From positions 4,526,001 to 4,590,000 of the forward strand of contig CM066047.1 of the NCBI GenBank assembly GCA_033557465.1: a stretch of 64,000 bases of DNA. Reading direction: 5' to 3'. Of the stretch, positions 33,427 to 45,000 are shown in pieces. Source of the stretch: Ichthyophis bannanicus (taxonomy: Eukaryota; Chordata; Amphibia; Gymnophiona; Ichthyophiidae). Below the pieces are notes generated by a model. The model made no database searches. It was not told where the DNA came from and worked only from the letters and a program-made list of their open reading frames with translations. Numbering within the stretch: position 1 is the stretch's first letter; every line of letters begins with the position of its first letter. The position numbers and the translations under genes were made by a program.

Positions 33427-34257
33427 ACGCCGGACCAACGCGGCTCCTCCAGCCTGCTGCTCTACCCAATCGGGGCAGAGCAGCCAACGTTTAAAAGAAG
33501 CGCCAGCAGGAGCACAGGCCTCTCCATTGCCTGCACCCCTCCGGCCCAGCCACTGCTCTCCCGATCGGGGAGGAGCACGCCGGAGCAACGCGGCTCCTCC
33601 AGCCTGCTGCTCTACCCAATCGGGGCAGAGCAGCCAACGTTTAAAAGAAGCGCCGGCAGGAGCACAGGCCTCTCCATTGCCTGCACCCCTCCGGCCCAGC
33701 CACTGCTCTCCCGATCGGGGAGGAGCACGCCGGAGCAACTCGGCTCCTCCAGCCTGCTGCTCTACCCAATCGGAGCAGAGCAGCCAACGTTTAAAAAGCG
33801 CCGGCAGGAGCACAGGCCTCTCCATTGCCTGCACCCCTCCGGCCCAGCCACTGCTCTCCCGATCGGGGAGGAGCACGCCGGAGCAACGCGGCTCCTCCAG
33901 CCTGCTGCTCTACCCAATCGGGGCAGAGCAGCCAACGTTTAAAAGAAGCGCCGGCAGGAGCACAGGCCTCTCCATTGCCTGCACCCCTCCGGCCCAGCCA
34001 CTGCTCTCCCGATCGGGGAGGAGCACGCCGGAGCAACGCGGCTCCTCCAGCCTGCTGCTCTACCCAATCGGGGCAGAGCAGCCAACGTTTAAAAGAAGCG
34101 CCGGCAGGAGCACAGGCCTCTCCATTGCCTGCACCCCTCCGGCCCAGCCACTGCTCTCCCGATCGGGGAGGAGCACGCCGGAGCAACGCGGCTCCTCCAG
34201 CCTGCTGCTCTACCCAATCGGGGCAGAGCAGCCAACGTTTAAAAGAAGCGCCGGCAG
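33427..34257 (+). repeat. Tandem ~150-bp monomer array (L2 5' region)
   Basis: Five full units plus a half unit. Starts of the aacgcggctcctccagcc block are at 33437, 33587, 33737, 33885, 34035 and 34185, giving a period of 150 bp (one unit 148). Units are nearly identical, CpG-rich, and each contains cccaatcgg (a CCAAT-like box) and the palindrome cccgatcgggg. Because the period is a multiple of three, long frames without meaning open on both strands. Confidence 0.9.
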
Positions 34258-34511
34258 GCGTGCCTGGCGGGCCCGCGCCTGAGGGCCTCGCCAGAGGGCC
34301 CTTTGGCGTGGCCCTTAGGCGGGGACCGCGAGAAGGGGCACCAGAAAAACCCCTGCCATCATCAGCAGCTCTCCGGCAGCAGGATAACAGCACCAGCCAT
34401 ATTCGCAAAATCGAAGCTGCCTGCATAGACGTTTAAGGTTCGTTTTGAATGGTTGCATGTTGAGGCCAGGAAGAGGCATATAGAAATATAATCCCACAGC
34501 ACGTATACAAC

Positions 34512-34860
34512 AACTAAAACAGTAGTAATCATCGTGAGATACTGTTGCCAGTAGTAATCATTGTAAGATACTGTTGCCAGTAGTAATCATTGCCAGTAGT
34601 AATCATTGTGAGATACTGTTGCCAGTAGTAATCATTGCCAGTAGTAATCATTGAGATACTGTTGCCAGTAGTAATCATTGCCAGTAGTAATCATTGTGAG
34701 ATACTGTTGCCAGTAGTAATCATTGCCAGTAGTAATCATTGAGATACTGTTGCCAGTAGTAATCATTGCCAGTAGTAATTATTGTGAGATACTTACTGCC
34801 AATGGTAATTACTTTTTCCTGAACTGTCATTGTGAGACACAGTTGCCAGTAGTAAGTACC
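34512..34860 (+). repeat. Short tandem array upstream of the L2 ORF
   Basis: A composite of two words, gccagtagtaatcatt and gtgagatactgtt, alternating irregularly about ten times. Confidence 0.9.
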
Positions 34861-34952
34861 CTCCCTGCACTGTCAGCCTGAGATACTGTTACCAGTAATA
34901 ACCTCCCTCCCTCCAACTACTTCCCCTAACACTCTTCCCTTTACCTCATAAA

Positions 34953-37900
34953 ATGAGCACAAAGTCTCCAACTAGGATTATAAATCTCCTTTTCACTCTC
35001 TTCTTAATAACCCTCCTAACTCAACATATATACACTTACAAAACCAACCAAGGTCCATACAAAAGCATTCCAATCATCCACAATCATAACCGGAACCCTT
35101 ACAATAATTTCCCAATCACCTACAATCTGTACCAGAATCCAACATATAGTTCTACATACACAAACTCTCGCAATCACCATTCGCGCCACACCTCACACAA
35201 ACGTCATCACCGACTCATCCAAATAAAGCAACAACCTATAAGCGATAAAATCGACCAAAATAACAATACAAACACCAAATTACAACTCATCCTAATAAAC
35301 ATCCGATCAATAAGAAATAAATTACCAATAATTAATGACATAATTAACGATACCTCCCCTGACATTATCTGTATTACTGAAACATGGCTCTCACCTACAG
35401 ACACTATACTACTACTAAACCAACTAACCACATATCAATATGACATATTCAATTGCCAACGGAACATAAAAAGAGGAGGGGGTGTATTGATCCTCACCAA
35501 AAATGACCTAAAATTCACCCTTACAAACCTAAATAATATAGATGGTATGGACATTGTTAACATAGAAAATAAAACCATGGCTCTCACCCTCATCTACAGA
35601 CCCCCCTCATCTGAACAAAAAAATCTCACCCCTATCCTAGAACTTGCATGCACAGCGTCACAAAGCAAACCATTTATACTCCTTGGTGACTTGAACCTCC
35701 CATCACTGAACCATTCCCAATCAGATAACTTCATAGATGCCATGTCACAAATGGGGTTCACACAGATAATACATGCTCCTACACACAAAAGAGGCAACAT
35801 ACTTGACGTAATTTTCCTCCCAGCCTCACTCTACAGTCACCTACTACATACCACCCCGAGTATAACCGAAGTACCCTGGTCAGACCACCATCTAATCACA
35901 ATCCAGCTATCAGCACAAGTCCCAAAAAATAATGGGAGCACAACCCCGCATATATCACGCTTCAAACACTTTGACAAAGACACATTCCTCGACAAAGTAC
36001 TACCCAAACTAGATACAACCACACCAGACATCAACTCAACCATATCTAATTGGAACCTAACCATTCAAAAAGCAGCTGTCCACACAAAAGTCTTACACAA
36101 GCAAACAAAAAAGACAGAAAAATGGTTCACGAAAGAGCTGAGAAAACTAAAAAAACAACTGAGGAGACAAGAAAAGAGATGGAGAAAACTAAAATCTGCT
36201 GAAAACAAATCCCAATACATGGTCCTACTTATAGAATACAAAAACGCAATTAACAAATCAAAAAGAGACTACCACTCTAAAGTAATAAACTCATCCATCA
36301 ACCGCCCTAGGGAGTTATTCGCGATAGTAAAAACATTAACCAAAGCTAATAACAGCGAACCTAAACAAGCAATTAATATACAAACACTAGCAAATCATTT
36401 TGCAGAAAAACTAAAAAACAAGCCCACTACCCCAACTTCTTTATTATCAAACACGAAAACCACGCATGAATGGACAAGTTTCCAGTTGATAGAACAAAAA
36501 CAACTCCTCAAAATCATAACAATGATAAACACCACCACCTCCCCACTTGACCCATGCCCCGTTTCATGGATTAAGTGTGCGAAAGAGGAACTGGCGGTAA
36601 ATCTACAACACATAGTTAACCAATCTCTTTCACAGGGCATCATGCCTGATGCCCTAAAACTCACAACACTCCGACCAATAATAAAGAATAATAAGCTAGA
36701 CTCAAAAGATCCAAACTCATACAGACCTATAGCCAGCATTCCGTTCATAGCCAAAATTATAGAGAAAACAATTCAAATTCAGTTACAGGAACACATTGAT
36801 GAATACAAACCCCTTGACTCACACCAATTTGGTTTCCGCCCATCCCATGGAGTAGAAACCCTCCTAATCACCCTTATGGACTTCCTCATCAAGGGCACAG
36901 ATGACAAACAACAAGGCTACCTACTCCTATTTATAGATATCTCAGCCGCATTCGATAACATTAATCATCTAACACTGATCAACAGATTAGAAAATCTAGG
37001 AATAGGCGGGACCGTCCTTAACTGGTTCAAATCCTACATTTCACACCGATTAATACGTGTCCAAATTGACCAACAAGCATCAGAAACATTCCCCCAAGGA
37101 CAGGGAATACCCCAAGGATCAGCCCTATCAGCCCTCCTATTTAACCTGTACCTGCAACCGATAAACATATTTAAAAAACACAAGATTAACCACTTTATAT
37201 ATGCCGATGACATCATGCTAGCTACCCCCATAACCATTAAAAACCCTACATATGACTCGCTATCCAAATGCATGGCTGAAACCACCTCCTGGATGGAAAC
37301 TAACCACCTCAGCATAAACTTCAAAAAAACTGAGGCAATGTTTGTGACAAGATCATCTATGACTGAGAACACCTACCCGGAAATAATCACTATCAACAAA
37401 ACCTCCATACCTGTCAGAAAACAGGTAAAATACTTAGGAGTAATAATAGACCACACTCTTACCATGTTACCACACATAAAACAAACAGTAAAAACCATTT
37501 TCTATAAACTCAAAACAATTCAACACCTAAGGCCACTCCTAGAAACACCAGACTTTAGATCCGTAGTAGGTACACTGATCACCCCTCACTTTGACTATTG
37601 CAATAGTCTCCTAATAGGCCTCCCGCAAAAAAGCACCTACCTTCTGCAAAGAGCACAAAACATCTGTGCAAAAGTGATTGCTAAAGCTCCCCTAACAGAT
37701 CACGTAACCCCTATACTGCTAGACCTCCACTGGTTCCCTATAAACAGTCGAATTAAATATAAAATCATCCTAACAACCTATAAACTCATAAACGACATAA
37801 CCCCCTCACACTTATCCACATTACTGCAATCTCCAACTTCGACAAGGACCCTCAGACAAAACGCGGCCCACTCGCTCATCATACCTAAAACCATCCGCAA

Positions 37901-38123
37901 AACTAAGAACACCACTAGCTCCAGAGCATTCTCATTCACTGCTCCTACACTCTGGAACGACCTCCCTATTGAACTTCGCACCATAAGAGACCTCTTCCAA
38001 TTCAGAAAAGAATTAAAGACCTACCTGTTCACTGAACACTTCAAAGTCCCCTACTACCCCAAAGCTAGCTCCACAACAAACCTGGTCACACATGCACAAA
38101 CTCCCTTAACCCAAACAATATAA
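34953..38123 (+). CDS. L2-clade LINE ORF2: endonuclease and reverse transcriptase
   Basis: An intact frame of 1056 codons. It would nick target DNA and prime reverse transcription of the LINE RNA there. The N-terminal ~105 residues are Asn- and Tyr-rich, with a hydrophobic stretch at about 10-27 (INLLFTLFLITLLT) that looks like a membrane or signal segment. The endonuclease domain runs from about 107 to 330: INIRSIRNK near 113, TETWLS near 142, LLGDLNLPS near 243, SDHHLI near 309. A basic linker follows near 390-440. The RT runs from about 560 to 800: FGFRPSHGVETL near 624, FIDISAAFDNINH near 659, GIPQGSALSALLF near 717 and catalytic IYADDIMLA near 748. The C-terminal domain (LWNDLPIELRTIRD) ends at 1056. 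All catalytic residues I can check are present. No separate ORF1 precedes it. The start codon is the first ATG after the tandem array, and a later ATG is possible. Confidence 0.92.
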   Translation: MSTKSPTRIINLLFTLFLITLLTQHIYTYKTNQGPYKSIPIIHNHNRNPYNNFPITYNLYQNPTYSSTYTNSRNHHSRHTSHKRHHRLIQIKQQPISDKIDQNNNTNTKLQLILINIRSIRNKLPIINDIINDTSPDIICITETWLSPTDTILLLNQLTTYQYDIFNCQRNIKRGGGVLILTKNDLKFTLTNLNNIDGMDIVNIENKTMALTLIYRPPSSEQKNLTPILELACTASQSKPFILLGDLNLPSLNHSQSDNFIDAMSQMGFTQIIHAPTHKRGNILDVIFLPASLYSHLLHTTPSITEVPWSDHHLITIQLSAQVPKNNGSTTPHISRFKHFDKDTFLDKVLPKLDTTTPDINSTISNWNLTIQKAAVHTKVLHKQTKKTEKWFTKELRKLKKQLRRQEKRWRKLKSAENKSQYMVLLIEYKNAINKSKRDYHSKVINSSINRPRELFAIVKTLTKANNSEPKQAINIQTLANHFAEKLKNKPTTPTSLLSNTKTTHEWTSFQLIEQKQLLKIITMINTTTSPLDPCPVSWIKCAKEELAVNLQHIVNQSLSQGIMPDALKLTTLRPIIKNNKLDSKDPNSYRPIASIPFIAKIIEKTIQIQLQEHIDEYKPLDSHQFGFRPSHGVETLLITLMDFLIKGTDDKQQGYLLLFIDISAAFDNINHLTLINRLENLGIGGTVLNWFKSYISHRLIRVQIDQQASETFPQGQGIPQGSALSALLFNLYLQPINIFKKHKINHFIYADDIMLATPITIKNPTYDSLSKCMAETTSWMETNHLSINFKKTEAMFVTRSSMTENTYPEIITINKTSIPVRKQVKYLGVIIDHTLTMLPHIKQTVKTIFYKLKTIQHLRPLLETPDFRSVVGTLITPHFDYCNSLLIGLPQKSTYLLQRAQNICAKVIAKAPLTDHVTPILLDLHWFPINSRIKYKIILTTYKLINDITPSHLSTLLQSPTSTRTLRQNAAHSLIIPKTIRKTKNTTSSRAFSFTAPTLWNDLPIELRTIRDLFQFRKELKTYLFTEHFKVPYYPKASSTTNLVTHAQTPLTQTI

Positions 38124-38543
38124 ACACAAGCCTACCCCCCCCCCCCACTCACACGCCTCAAAGACGACAAAAAAAGGAACTAAATTCCAACACCTACACC
38201 AATATCTGCCCCACACAACACACACACCACACACTGTAAATATACATTTGTAAAAAGTTTGATGTGTTTGCTTTAATACCTACAAAGTTCTTGCTTTAAT
38301 ACTTAAAAGATGTCTCTGCTTATTGTTTTTCTTTAATATATACTGTACAATCTAAATAGTTGATTTCTATTGTTCTATGTACAATGTTCAATGTAAATAG
38401 TTGATTTCTATTGTTCTATGTAAAATGTATACAAACTGTGTACAAGACTGTTAACCTGTTATATGTAAACCGCCCTTGATCTCTGGAAGGGGCGGTATAA
38501 AAGAAATAGTTAAATAAATAAATAAATAAAATAAAATAAATAA

Positions 38544-40624
38544 ATGCCTGGAGTCCCAGCATGTTATAGATTGGAACATGCTATACCTAACACCACCAGG
38601 CATCCTGAGGAGGGAGGGTAGGAGTTGAAAAGAGAAAGGTGCTGTGGGAAACAGCTTAACCTAGCATAGGACTGCAGACAAGAAGTCCATGTGGGGATGA
38701 TAATTGTCATCAATGATATTGAAATGAAATATTGCAATATGGACCTCCCCTAATAGGTTTTGACAAAAGTATGGAGGTCCATGGGATCTACTGAGGAACC
38801 CAGGAGAGGAATCTCGAAGAGGACCTCACTGTAGGAAAAAACAGTGGAGGTCAGAATCCTGAAAGGTAACAGGTAACCCCAGTAAGAAAAACTGGGGTAG
38901 TACAAAAATGGTGGGCCTTCAGCGGAAGTCTTTAAGACAAAAACCGAACTCTTTTGGCAGCAGAGTGGCTCACTCTTAGGAGCAAAAAGAGAAAGGCTAA
39001 CCGATTTTGACAAACAGGTACAGTCCTTATGGGGAGAAATGGTATGGGAACCCCTTGTATCCCAAAAAGAGAGGACAAATGCCTAAGGCATTAAGCCTGT
39101 GAATAAAGGAAGATCCGCAATATCTCTCCGAACTGAGGTAAGCTAGGAGAGATATTGGAGCATGGTGAGCTTCAGAGGTACCTAAACCCTAAGGTTATGG
39201 TATAAAAGTTGTTGACTACCACAGGAGTGGTTGTGTGTGTAGAACCCCAAACCTGCTGGATAGCATAGGAATGGGTAAGCCCATCTGTCGGAATCATATA
39301 GCTATATGAGCATAGACAGTCAGATAGATAGGTATGTGGATACATATCTATCTGTAATAAAATATCTCGACAGTGAGATATGGAAGGGCATAAAATACAC
39401 ACAAAAAATAGATATGAATATGTGGAGAGGAAAGATTCATCTAATAACAAGGAGGTGGAACCTACTTGAGAAGATATATAGAGAATCTATTCCTCCTGGT
39501 TATGATCTGCAAGGATGCTAGCTAGTGAAATAACCAGGACAGGTACGTGAAAAACAGAGGATAATCTGAGTCTGCAGCCAGCAAGTCCAGAGTCTTCCAG
39601 AACTCTAGCATGGTAAGAGAACAGAAGACGCATAGAGATGAGATACCATGTTGACCTGCTTAAGGGCAAAAGTATCATGCGTTCTTACCATGAGGACGAG
39701 CTGCAAGGAGAAAGAACATATCCCCGATTGGGAATACTATGGAAAAAAGCAGGGAATTGGCAACTCCTTAAGTTTTCACGTAAGAGAAGGCCTATGTCCC
39801 TTATATCAAAAAGGAGATAGGAAGAGAAGGGAGAACCCTTCTAGTCATGGGAGACATGACTGAAAAGCCTTTTCCAACCATCTAGGATAGCTGTTGGAGG
39901 AAAACCCCCCATGCTCTCTAGCAAGGGTCCATAGTGGAAAGCTTCTCTATAGAATTGCAGAGAGCATGATGCAGGAGAATGAGGAGATAGAACTGGCTGC
40001 TGGAAAGCCAGTATCTCTGCCAACTATGCTGCCAAACCCAGGAGAAAGGAGATGGCAGAAATAGAAGACAATCCAGAAAGCTCGTAGTGAGATAATCTCC
40101 AAGACAGAAGAAAGCACTGACTTGGAGCCACTACTAAGATTAGACAGAATGTTAGTGTAGGACAAATCTGGTTGTTTGTGGACAAGAACCAGTGGTCCAA
40201 ACATTAAGGCTCCTGCATAGGCAGCTGCTAGCAAGACAGCAGAAATAATCTTACTGTTTAAAAACAGAAAGAACAGACAGGAGTAGAAAACTCTGGACAT
40301 GTCTGATAAGCTGCCCCAAAGCAAGATTGAAACAGAGGAGTTAACTCAGAGGAAAACTCTGCACTGGAAAGTGACAAAATTAGAGAGGCTGAAGAAAAAG
40401 CCCTCCAGTGAAGTAATTCCACTCTTACAGGGGAAAAGCTTGGTAAGAGGGTGAAGGGAATGGAGCTGAAGAAGACTTACCAAGTAGTAAGTCTATAGAA
40501 GGAAAAAGACATGCTGGCACAGGAAACTATCATTTGATAGTGGTTAGACCTCTTTCCCTAGCAGGAAGAAGAGGAGAAACCTGTGACCTATAGGCATGAA
40601 CATTCTGACAGCTCATAGAAATAT
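38544..40624 (-). mobile_element. DIRS-A body, decayed RT/YR region
   Basis: Homologous to 53823-56200 in DIRS-4 and 60710-63460 in DIRS-5 (shared start: tgcctggag, then aggcatcctgaggaggg). No domain reads through. The segment near 39912-40010 (atgctctctagcaaggg..ccatagtggaaagctt) resembles the RNase H part of DIRS-3 near 51854-51910 and shows it derives from a coding ancestor. It has a short tetranucleotide-rich spot at 39300-39360. Confidence 0.7.
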
Positions 40625-40640
40625 AGAAAAAATGGAGGTC
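40625..40640. repeat. Target-site duplication, left copy
   Basis: The 16-bp agaaaaaatggaggtc is repeated exactly at 46094-46109, flanking the L1/Tx1-type LINE. Confidence 0.95.
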
Positions 40641-40776
40641 GGGGGGGGCGGAGCCTGATGTCCAGCGGGTAAGACGCTTCGCGCTGAAGCTCCCGAGAGG
40701 CCTACTTAGAATCCTGACTTAATACCTATACAAACTTACTATTTCGCTCCGGGCTGACCGGGGTACCTCGGGGGGG

Positions 40777-41625
40777 ATGGCGGCCCATAAACCAGCGCGC
40801 TTGGACTTCGGGTCTCCTTCTTCTTCTCACGGAAAACGCTCCAAAACAGAGGTGTCCTCCCCACAGAAGATGGTTCCATTTCGGGAAAACCCCGAAATGC
40901 ACCTGGAGATTTTAGAGGAAATACGCGGCGTGAAGGAATTGGTGCAGTCCAATGGAGAAGCGCTTAGAGCCATGCGAGAAGACTTTGGAGTGCTCCAGGA
41001 CCGACTTGAAAGTCTCTCATTACGGCAGGACAATATGGCGGGGATCCTCGACTCGCACGTGGTGCGCTTGGGCACACTGGACAAGGCTGAGCGCCAGATA
41101 CAGAATCTTCAAAAGGAGTTAGAAGATAGCAATAATCGAGCCCGTCGCAACAATGTGAGGCTCATTGGAATACCGGAGGGGGTGGAAGCGGGAGATATGA
41201 GAGAATTCCTGCTCAAAACTCTTCCCTCCTTGCTGAAGATCACCTTTCATAAAGAACTGGAAATCGATCGTGCACACCGTGTTCCTACCCACATGGCGCT
41301 CAACCGAACGACCCCCCGGCCTATTATCTTTCGCTTGCTACGATATCAACAAGTGGAACAAATTTTAAATGCTGCCCGGGCGAACCATCATTTGGAATAT
41401 GAAGGTCACAAAGTCTCCTTCTTCCCTGATTTGGCAAAGCCTACCGTTGACCGACGGAAGAAACTCCTTGCTTTTCGCCCTCGACTTCAACAGTTACAGA
41501 CTCGCTTTGGCCTGTTGTATCCCGCGAAGCTCCGAGTGACTCTCCACAACCAAACCAGGACATTCGAAGATCCTGATCTACTATCAACATTTTTAGACTC
41601 CAAAGAAGCAGAGCAGATGCGCTAA
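40777..41625 (+). CDS. L1/Tx1-type LINE ORF1 RNA-binding protein
   Basis: Intact, 282 codons. L1-type ORF1 proteins form coiled-coil trimers that coat the LINE RNA and act as nucleic-acid chaperones in the RNP. Visible: a basic Ser-rich N-terminus (about 1-35), a coiled coil at about 40-125 (ILEEIRGVKELV; AERQIQNLQKELED), an RRM-like domain at about 126-215 (NNVRLIGIPEGVE near 128; IDRAHRVP near 165; PIIFRLLRYQ), and a C-terminal domain at about 216-275 (VSFFPDLAK; RKKLLAFRPRL). The length is a little short of human L1 ORF1p (338 aa). The start is the first ATG in the frame, in ggggggATGGCGG context. Confidence 0.92.
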   Translation: MAAHKPARLDFGSPSSSHGKRSKTEVSSPQKMVPFRENPEMHLEILEEIRGVKELVQSNGEALRAMREDFGVLQDRLESLSLRQDNMAGILDSHVVRLGTLDKAERQIQNLQKELEDSNNRARRNNVRLIGIPEGVEAGDMREFLLKTLPSLLKITFHKELEIDRAHRVPTHMALNRTTPRPIIFRLLRYQQVEQILNAARANHHLEYEGHKVSFFPDLAKPTVDRRKKLLAFRPRLQQLQTRFGLLYPAKLRVTLHNQTRTFEDPDLLSTFLDSKEAEQMR

Positions 41626-42058
41626 TCCAACGACTTGGACTTTTATTTGCCGGCTCTGTCCGCCATTTTGAAGGGCCCGATGCGGCGGTCATAGTCAAGC
41701 ACAGAGACTACCTGGACTTTCTTTCTTTCTTTCTATGACTTTTTTGTTATATGGTCTCCTATCCCTCCATGATGTGTGCCTCGGTCGGATTCGGAGCACG
41801 CACAGTCCTACAGGTTATGTGTTTTTTCAATTTCGGCCTTCTCTGGGGCTTCTCCCCGCAGACACATGGTCGCCAGTAATTTTTGGGGTTTTGCTTTTTC
41901 TCTACCGTGTTGCGGTTTTTCTTTTTTAATGTGGGGCGCTTCATTGTATTATCTAAGCTTATTTTCTTTTATGCCATATGTACAGCCAGATACAGTCAAT
42001 ATGAGGGACATTGTGAAATTATGTGCGCTATTATGCTCAGAATTTTTAACTTGTCTGA

Positions 42059-45000
42059 ATGGCCTTATGTAAAATCTTATCACTCAACGTAAAGGGCATT
42101 AATAGTCCAATCAAAAGAAAGAAAATCCTTAGCTATCTTAGCCATGAGCATGCTGATTTAGCGTTTCTTCAGGAAACGCACTTAAACTCTGCTGAAACAC
42201 TGAAACTCAATGTTAAGCCTTACATGGTGGCTGCCTATTCCCCCGCCGTTTCTAAACGGTGCGGGGTAGCCATTCTGGTTAAGAAATCTTTGCAAGCTAC
42301 TGTACTTGATACTAGCGCTGACAAGGAGGGTAGATGGGCCCGAGTACATCTTAAGGTTGGAGATAGTGAATTTACATGTATTTGCATTTATGCCCCGAAT
42401 GTGGACAACCCTGCTTACTATGCAAGTATTGCGCAGTTGGCACAGGCCTCTGCCAATATTCCATTAATACTTGGTGGTGATTTTAATCAAGTGTTAGACC
42501 CTCTGATAGATAGACAGCCGCCTAGAACGAGTAGTCCACCAAAGAGTCTTGCTACCCTTACAGCTCTGATGCAAGATCTTGCGTTGGTAGATATATGGAG
42601 GCTGCTTCACCCCTCCGACTTAGAGTTCACTTTCTTTTCTGCCCCCCATCACTCCCAATCTAGAATAGATTTCTTTCTCATTTCCAAAGCACTGATTTCT
42701 CAAGTAGACACGACTAGGACTCATCCTCTCCATATCTCAGATCATGCTGCCATATCTTTATCCTTACATGTCACTGCGCGGGACGATTCTCCCCGAGCTT
42801 GGTTTTTTGATAGATCCTTACTGGGTCAAAAAGATTTTCAGGTTGATATAAAGGCCGCTATCCAAGATTATTTTCATTTTAACTCACCCCATGACACAGC
42901 GAGCTGGGCTTGGTGGGAGGGTTTTAAAGCATCTATCCGCGCAACTATAACTAGCTATCAAATTCGGCAGGGGAAACAAAGAAAGCAGCATTTACTGATC
43001 CTAGAGCAGCAGATACAAGCTGGGGAGCGTCTCCTCACGTCCCGTATTGACCCATGTATTTTACTCCGTTTACAACGCTTGCGTTTTCAATACAATCAGC
43101 TTTTGTACACTGCTGCTGTTAAAAATATTGAATCACAACAAGGGCTATATTATCGGGAAAATAACCGTGCTGGCAAATTATTAGCAAATGCCCTAAAAGG
43201 TCAAAAAGAAGCCAAGCGTGTTACCGCCCTCCGTAATCCGTCGGGGGGGGGCTTAGTCACTAAAGATACCGAAATCTTAGAACTTTTTCGTGATTTTTAT
43301 ACTCGGCTTTATCAATCTGAATGTGATTTTGAGCCAGATGTATTTGAACGCTTACTCTCAGGGGTACAAAGACCGACCCTATCTGACGAAGATAGAGTGG
43401 CCTTGGACACACCATTTACTGTCTCAGAAATTCATTCTGCTATTAAGAAATGTGCCTCAGGTCGAGCCGCAGGCCCAGACGGTCTCCCTGCTGAATTCTA
43501 CAAAACCTTTCACGCTGACTTAGCTCCAGTTTTGAAACTTTATTTTTCTGCTCTGGCCGAGGAGGGTTCTCCTTCTGGGTCCTTTTCAATGGCAAATGTA
43601 GTAGTTTTTGAGAAAGAGGGGAGAGACCCGCAACTAACAGCTAATTATCGTCCAATTTCCCTCCTAAACGCGGACTATAAAATATTTGCCACCATTCTCT
43701 CTACCCGGCTCTCTGATAGGATGCCTACCTTAATACACCCAGATCAATGCGGTTTCATTCCTGGTAGATCAACTGCTGACAATGCTCGGACTCTATGCCA
43801 TGTACTGACTACCGCAGTTAATCTTGATAGCCCATTTGTTGGCCTCTCACTTGATGCTGAGAAGGCCTTTGATCGTTTAGAGTGGCCCTTCCTGTTTGCC
43901 GTCCTCCGCTGGTACGGATTCGGGGAAGGTTTTCTCCGTTGTCTTCGCACCATGTACGCACAGCCTACAGCCAGTATATGTGCCAATGCTTTAAAGTCTC
44001 AGCCTTTTCCCCTTCAACGCGGCACTCGCCAGGGATGCCCACTGTCTCCACTTATCTTCGATCTTGCACTCGAACCCTTGGCTTTACTAATCCGGCAATC
44101 GGAGGAGATTCATGGAGTCCCCTTCACCCATAGGGAAATCAAAATTTCAGCGTATGCTGATGACCTTATGCTTTTTGTCTCTATAGACTCAGTACCGGCT
44201 GTCCTAGAGCAAATTGGTAAATACTCACAACTGTCCGGTTATAAGATAAATTGGACCAAATCGGTAGCCTTTCCATTAAATCCTTTGCTTCATCAGGCAG
44301 ATATGCAACCCTTCCCCTTTTTATGGCAACCTCGCATGGTCAAATACCTTGGGGTTCACTATTGTTCTCCTTTGGAAGACACTATCTCCTTCAATGCCAA
44401 AGACTTAACCTCTAAAGTCCGGGCGCTTACTCACCGCTGGACTCCTTTAACACTTACCTGGTGGGGTCGATTAGAAACTATAAAAATGATGATTGTTCCG
44501 AAAGTGAATTATATCTTAGAAATGTTGCCCTGTCTCTTACCTCGACGTATATATAAAGATATAGAGGGCCTTCTGACTAGATACTTGTGGCAAAACAAGA
44601 CACCTAGGATAGCGAAACATAAGCTGCAAGCAGATAAGGAAAATGGGGGTGTCAGATTCCCTGATTTCCTGAAGTATCATCAATCTTTTCTTCTCAAACA
44701 AGGCGCTCGTTGGCTGGAAGATCCAGTACCGAGTAGACCTGTGTGGCTAGACATAGAAGAGGACCTTTGCAAACCGATTCCTCTTACTTTTCTCCCTGGT
44801 ATGACTCTCCCATCAGACTCCCACTATCCACCAATGCTTTTAGATACCTTAGGTGCCTTTAATACTCTTATGCAATCTTTAGACTCCCGACTCTGTCCGT
44901 TAGACAAGCTCCCACTTTGGTACAATACTCGATTTCGAATACAAAATAAGCCGATGGCGTGGAGCCCCTGGTACACTAGGGGCATTTGGATTCCTAGTCA

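Larger units (their letters stand above)
33427..38543 (+). mobile_element. Full-length L2-clade LINE with tandem-monomer 5' region
   Basis: It is inserted between gctaag (33421-33426) and atgcctggag (38544 on), which are contiguous in DIRS-4 (near 53823). This fixes both ends. There is no clear target duplication. Parts: a 5' array of ~150-bp GC-rich monomers (33427-34257), a spacer, a second short tandem array (34512-34860), a single intact ORF (34953-38123), and a 3' UTR ending in a hairpin (accgcccttgatctctgg...aaggggcggtataa) and an aaat/taaa tail. The intact ORF suggests a young copy. Confidence 0.88.

Noticed and set aside
33427..34257. CRISPR-like array
   Set aside because: Units are contiguous 150-bp repeats with no variable spacers, in a vertebrate LINE context.
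33071..34436. Long open frames on both strands (403, 211, 203 and 184 codons) over the 150-bp array
   Set aside because: The unit length is a multiple of three and lacks stops in several frames, so frames extend by repetition. No domain, and both strands are open equally.
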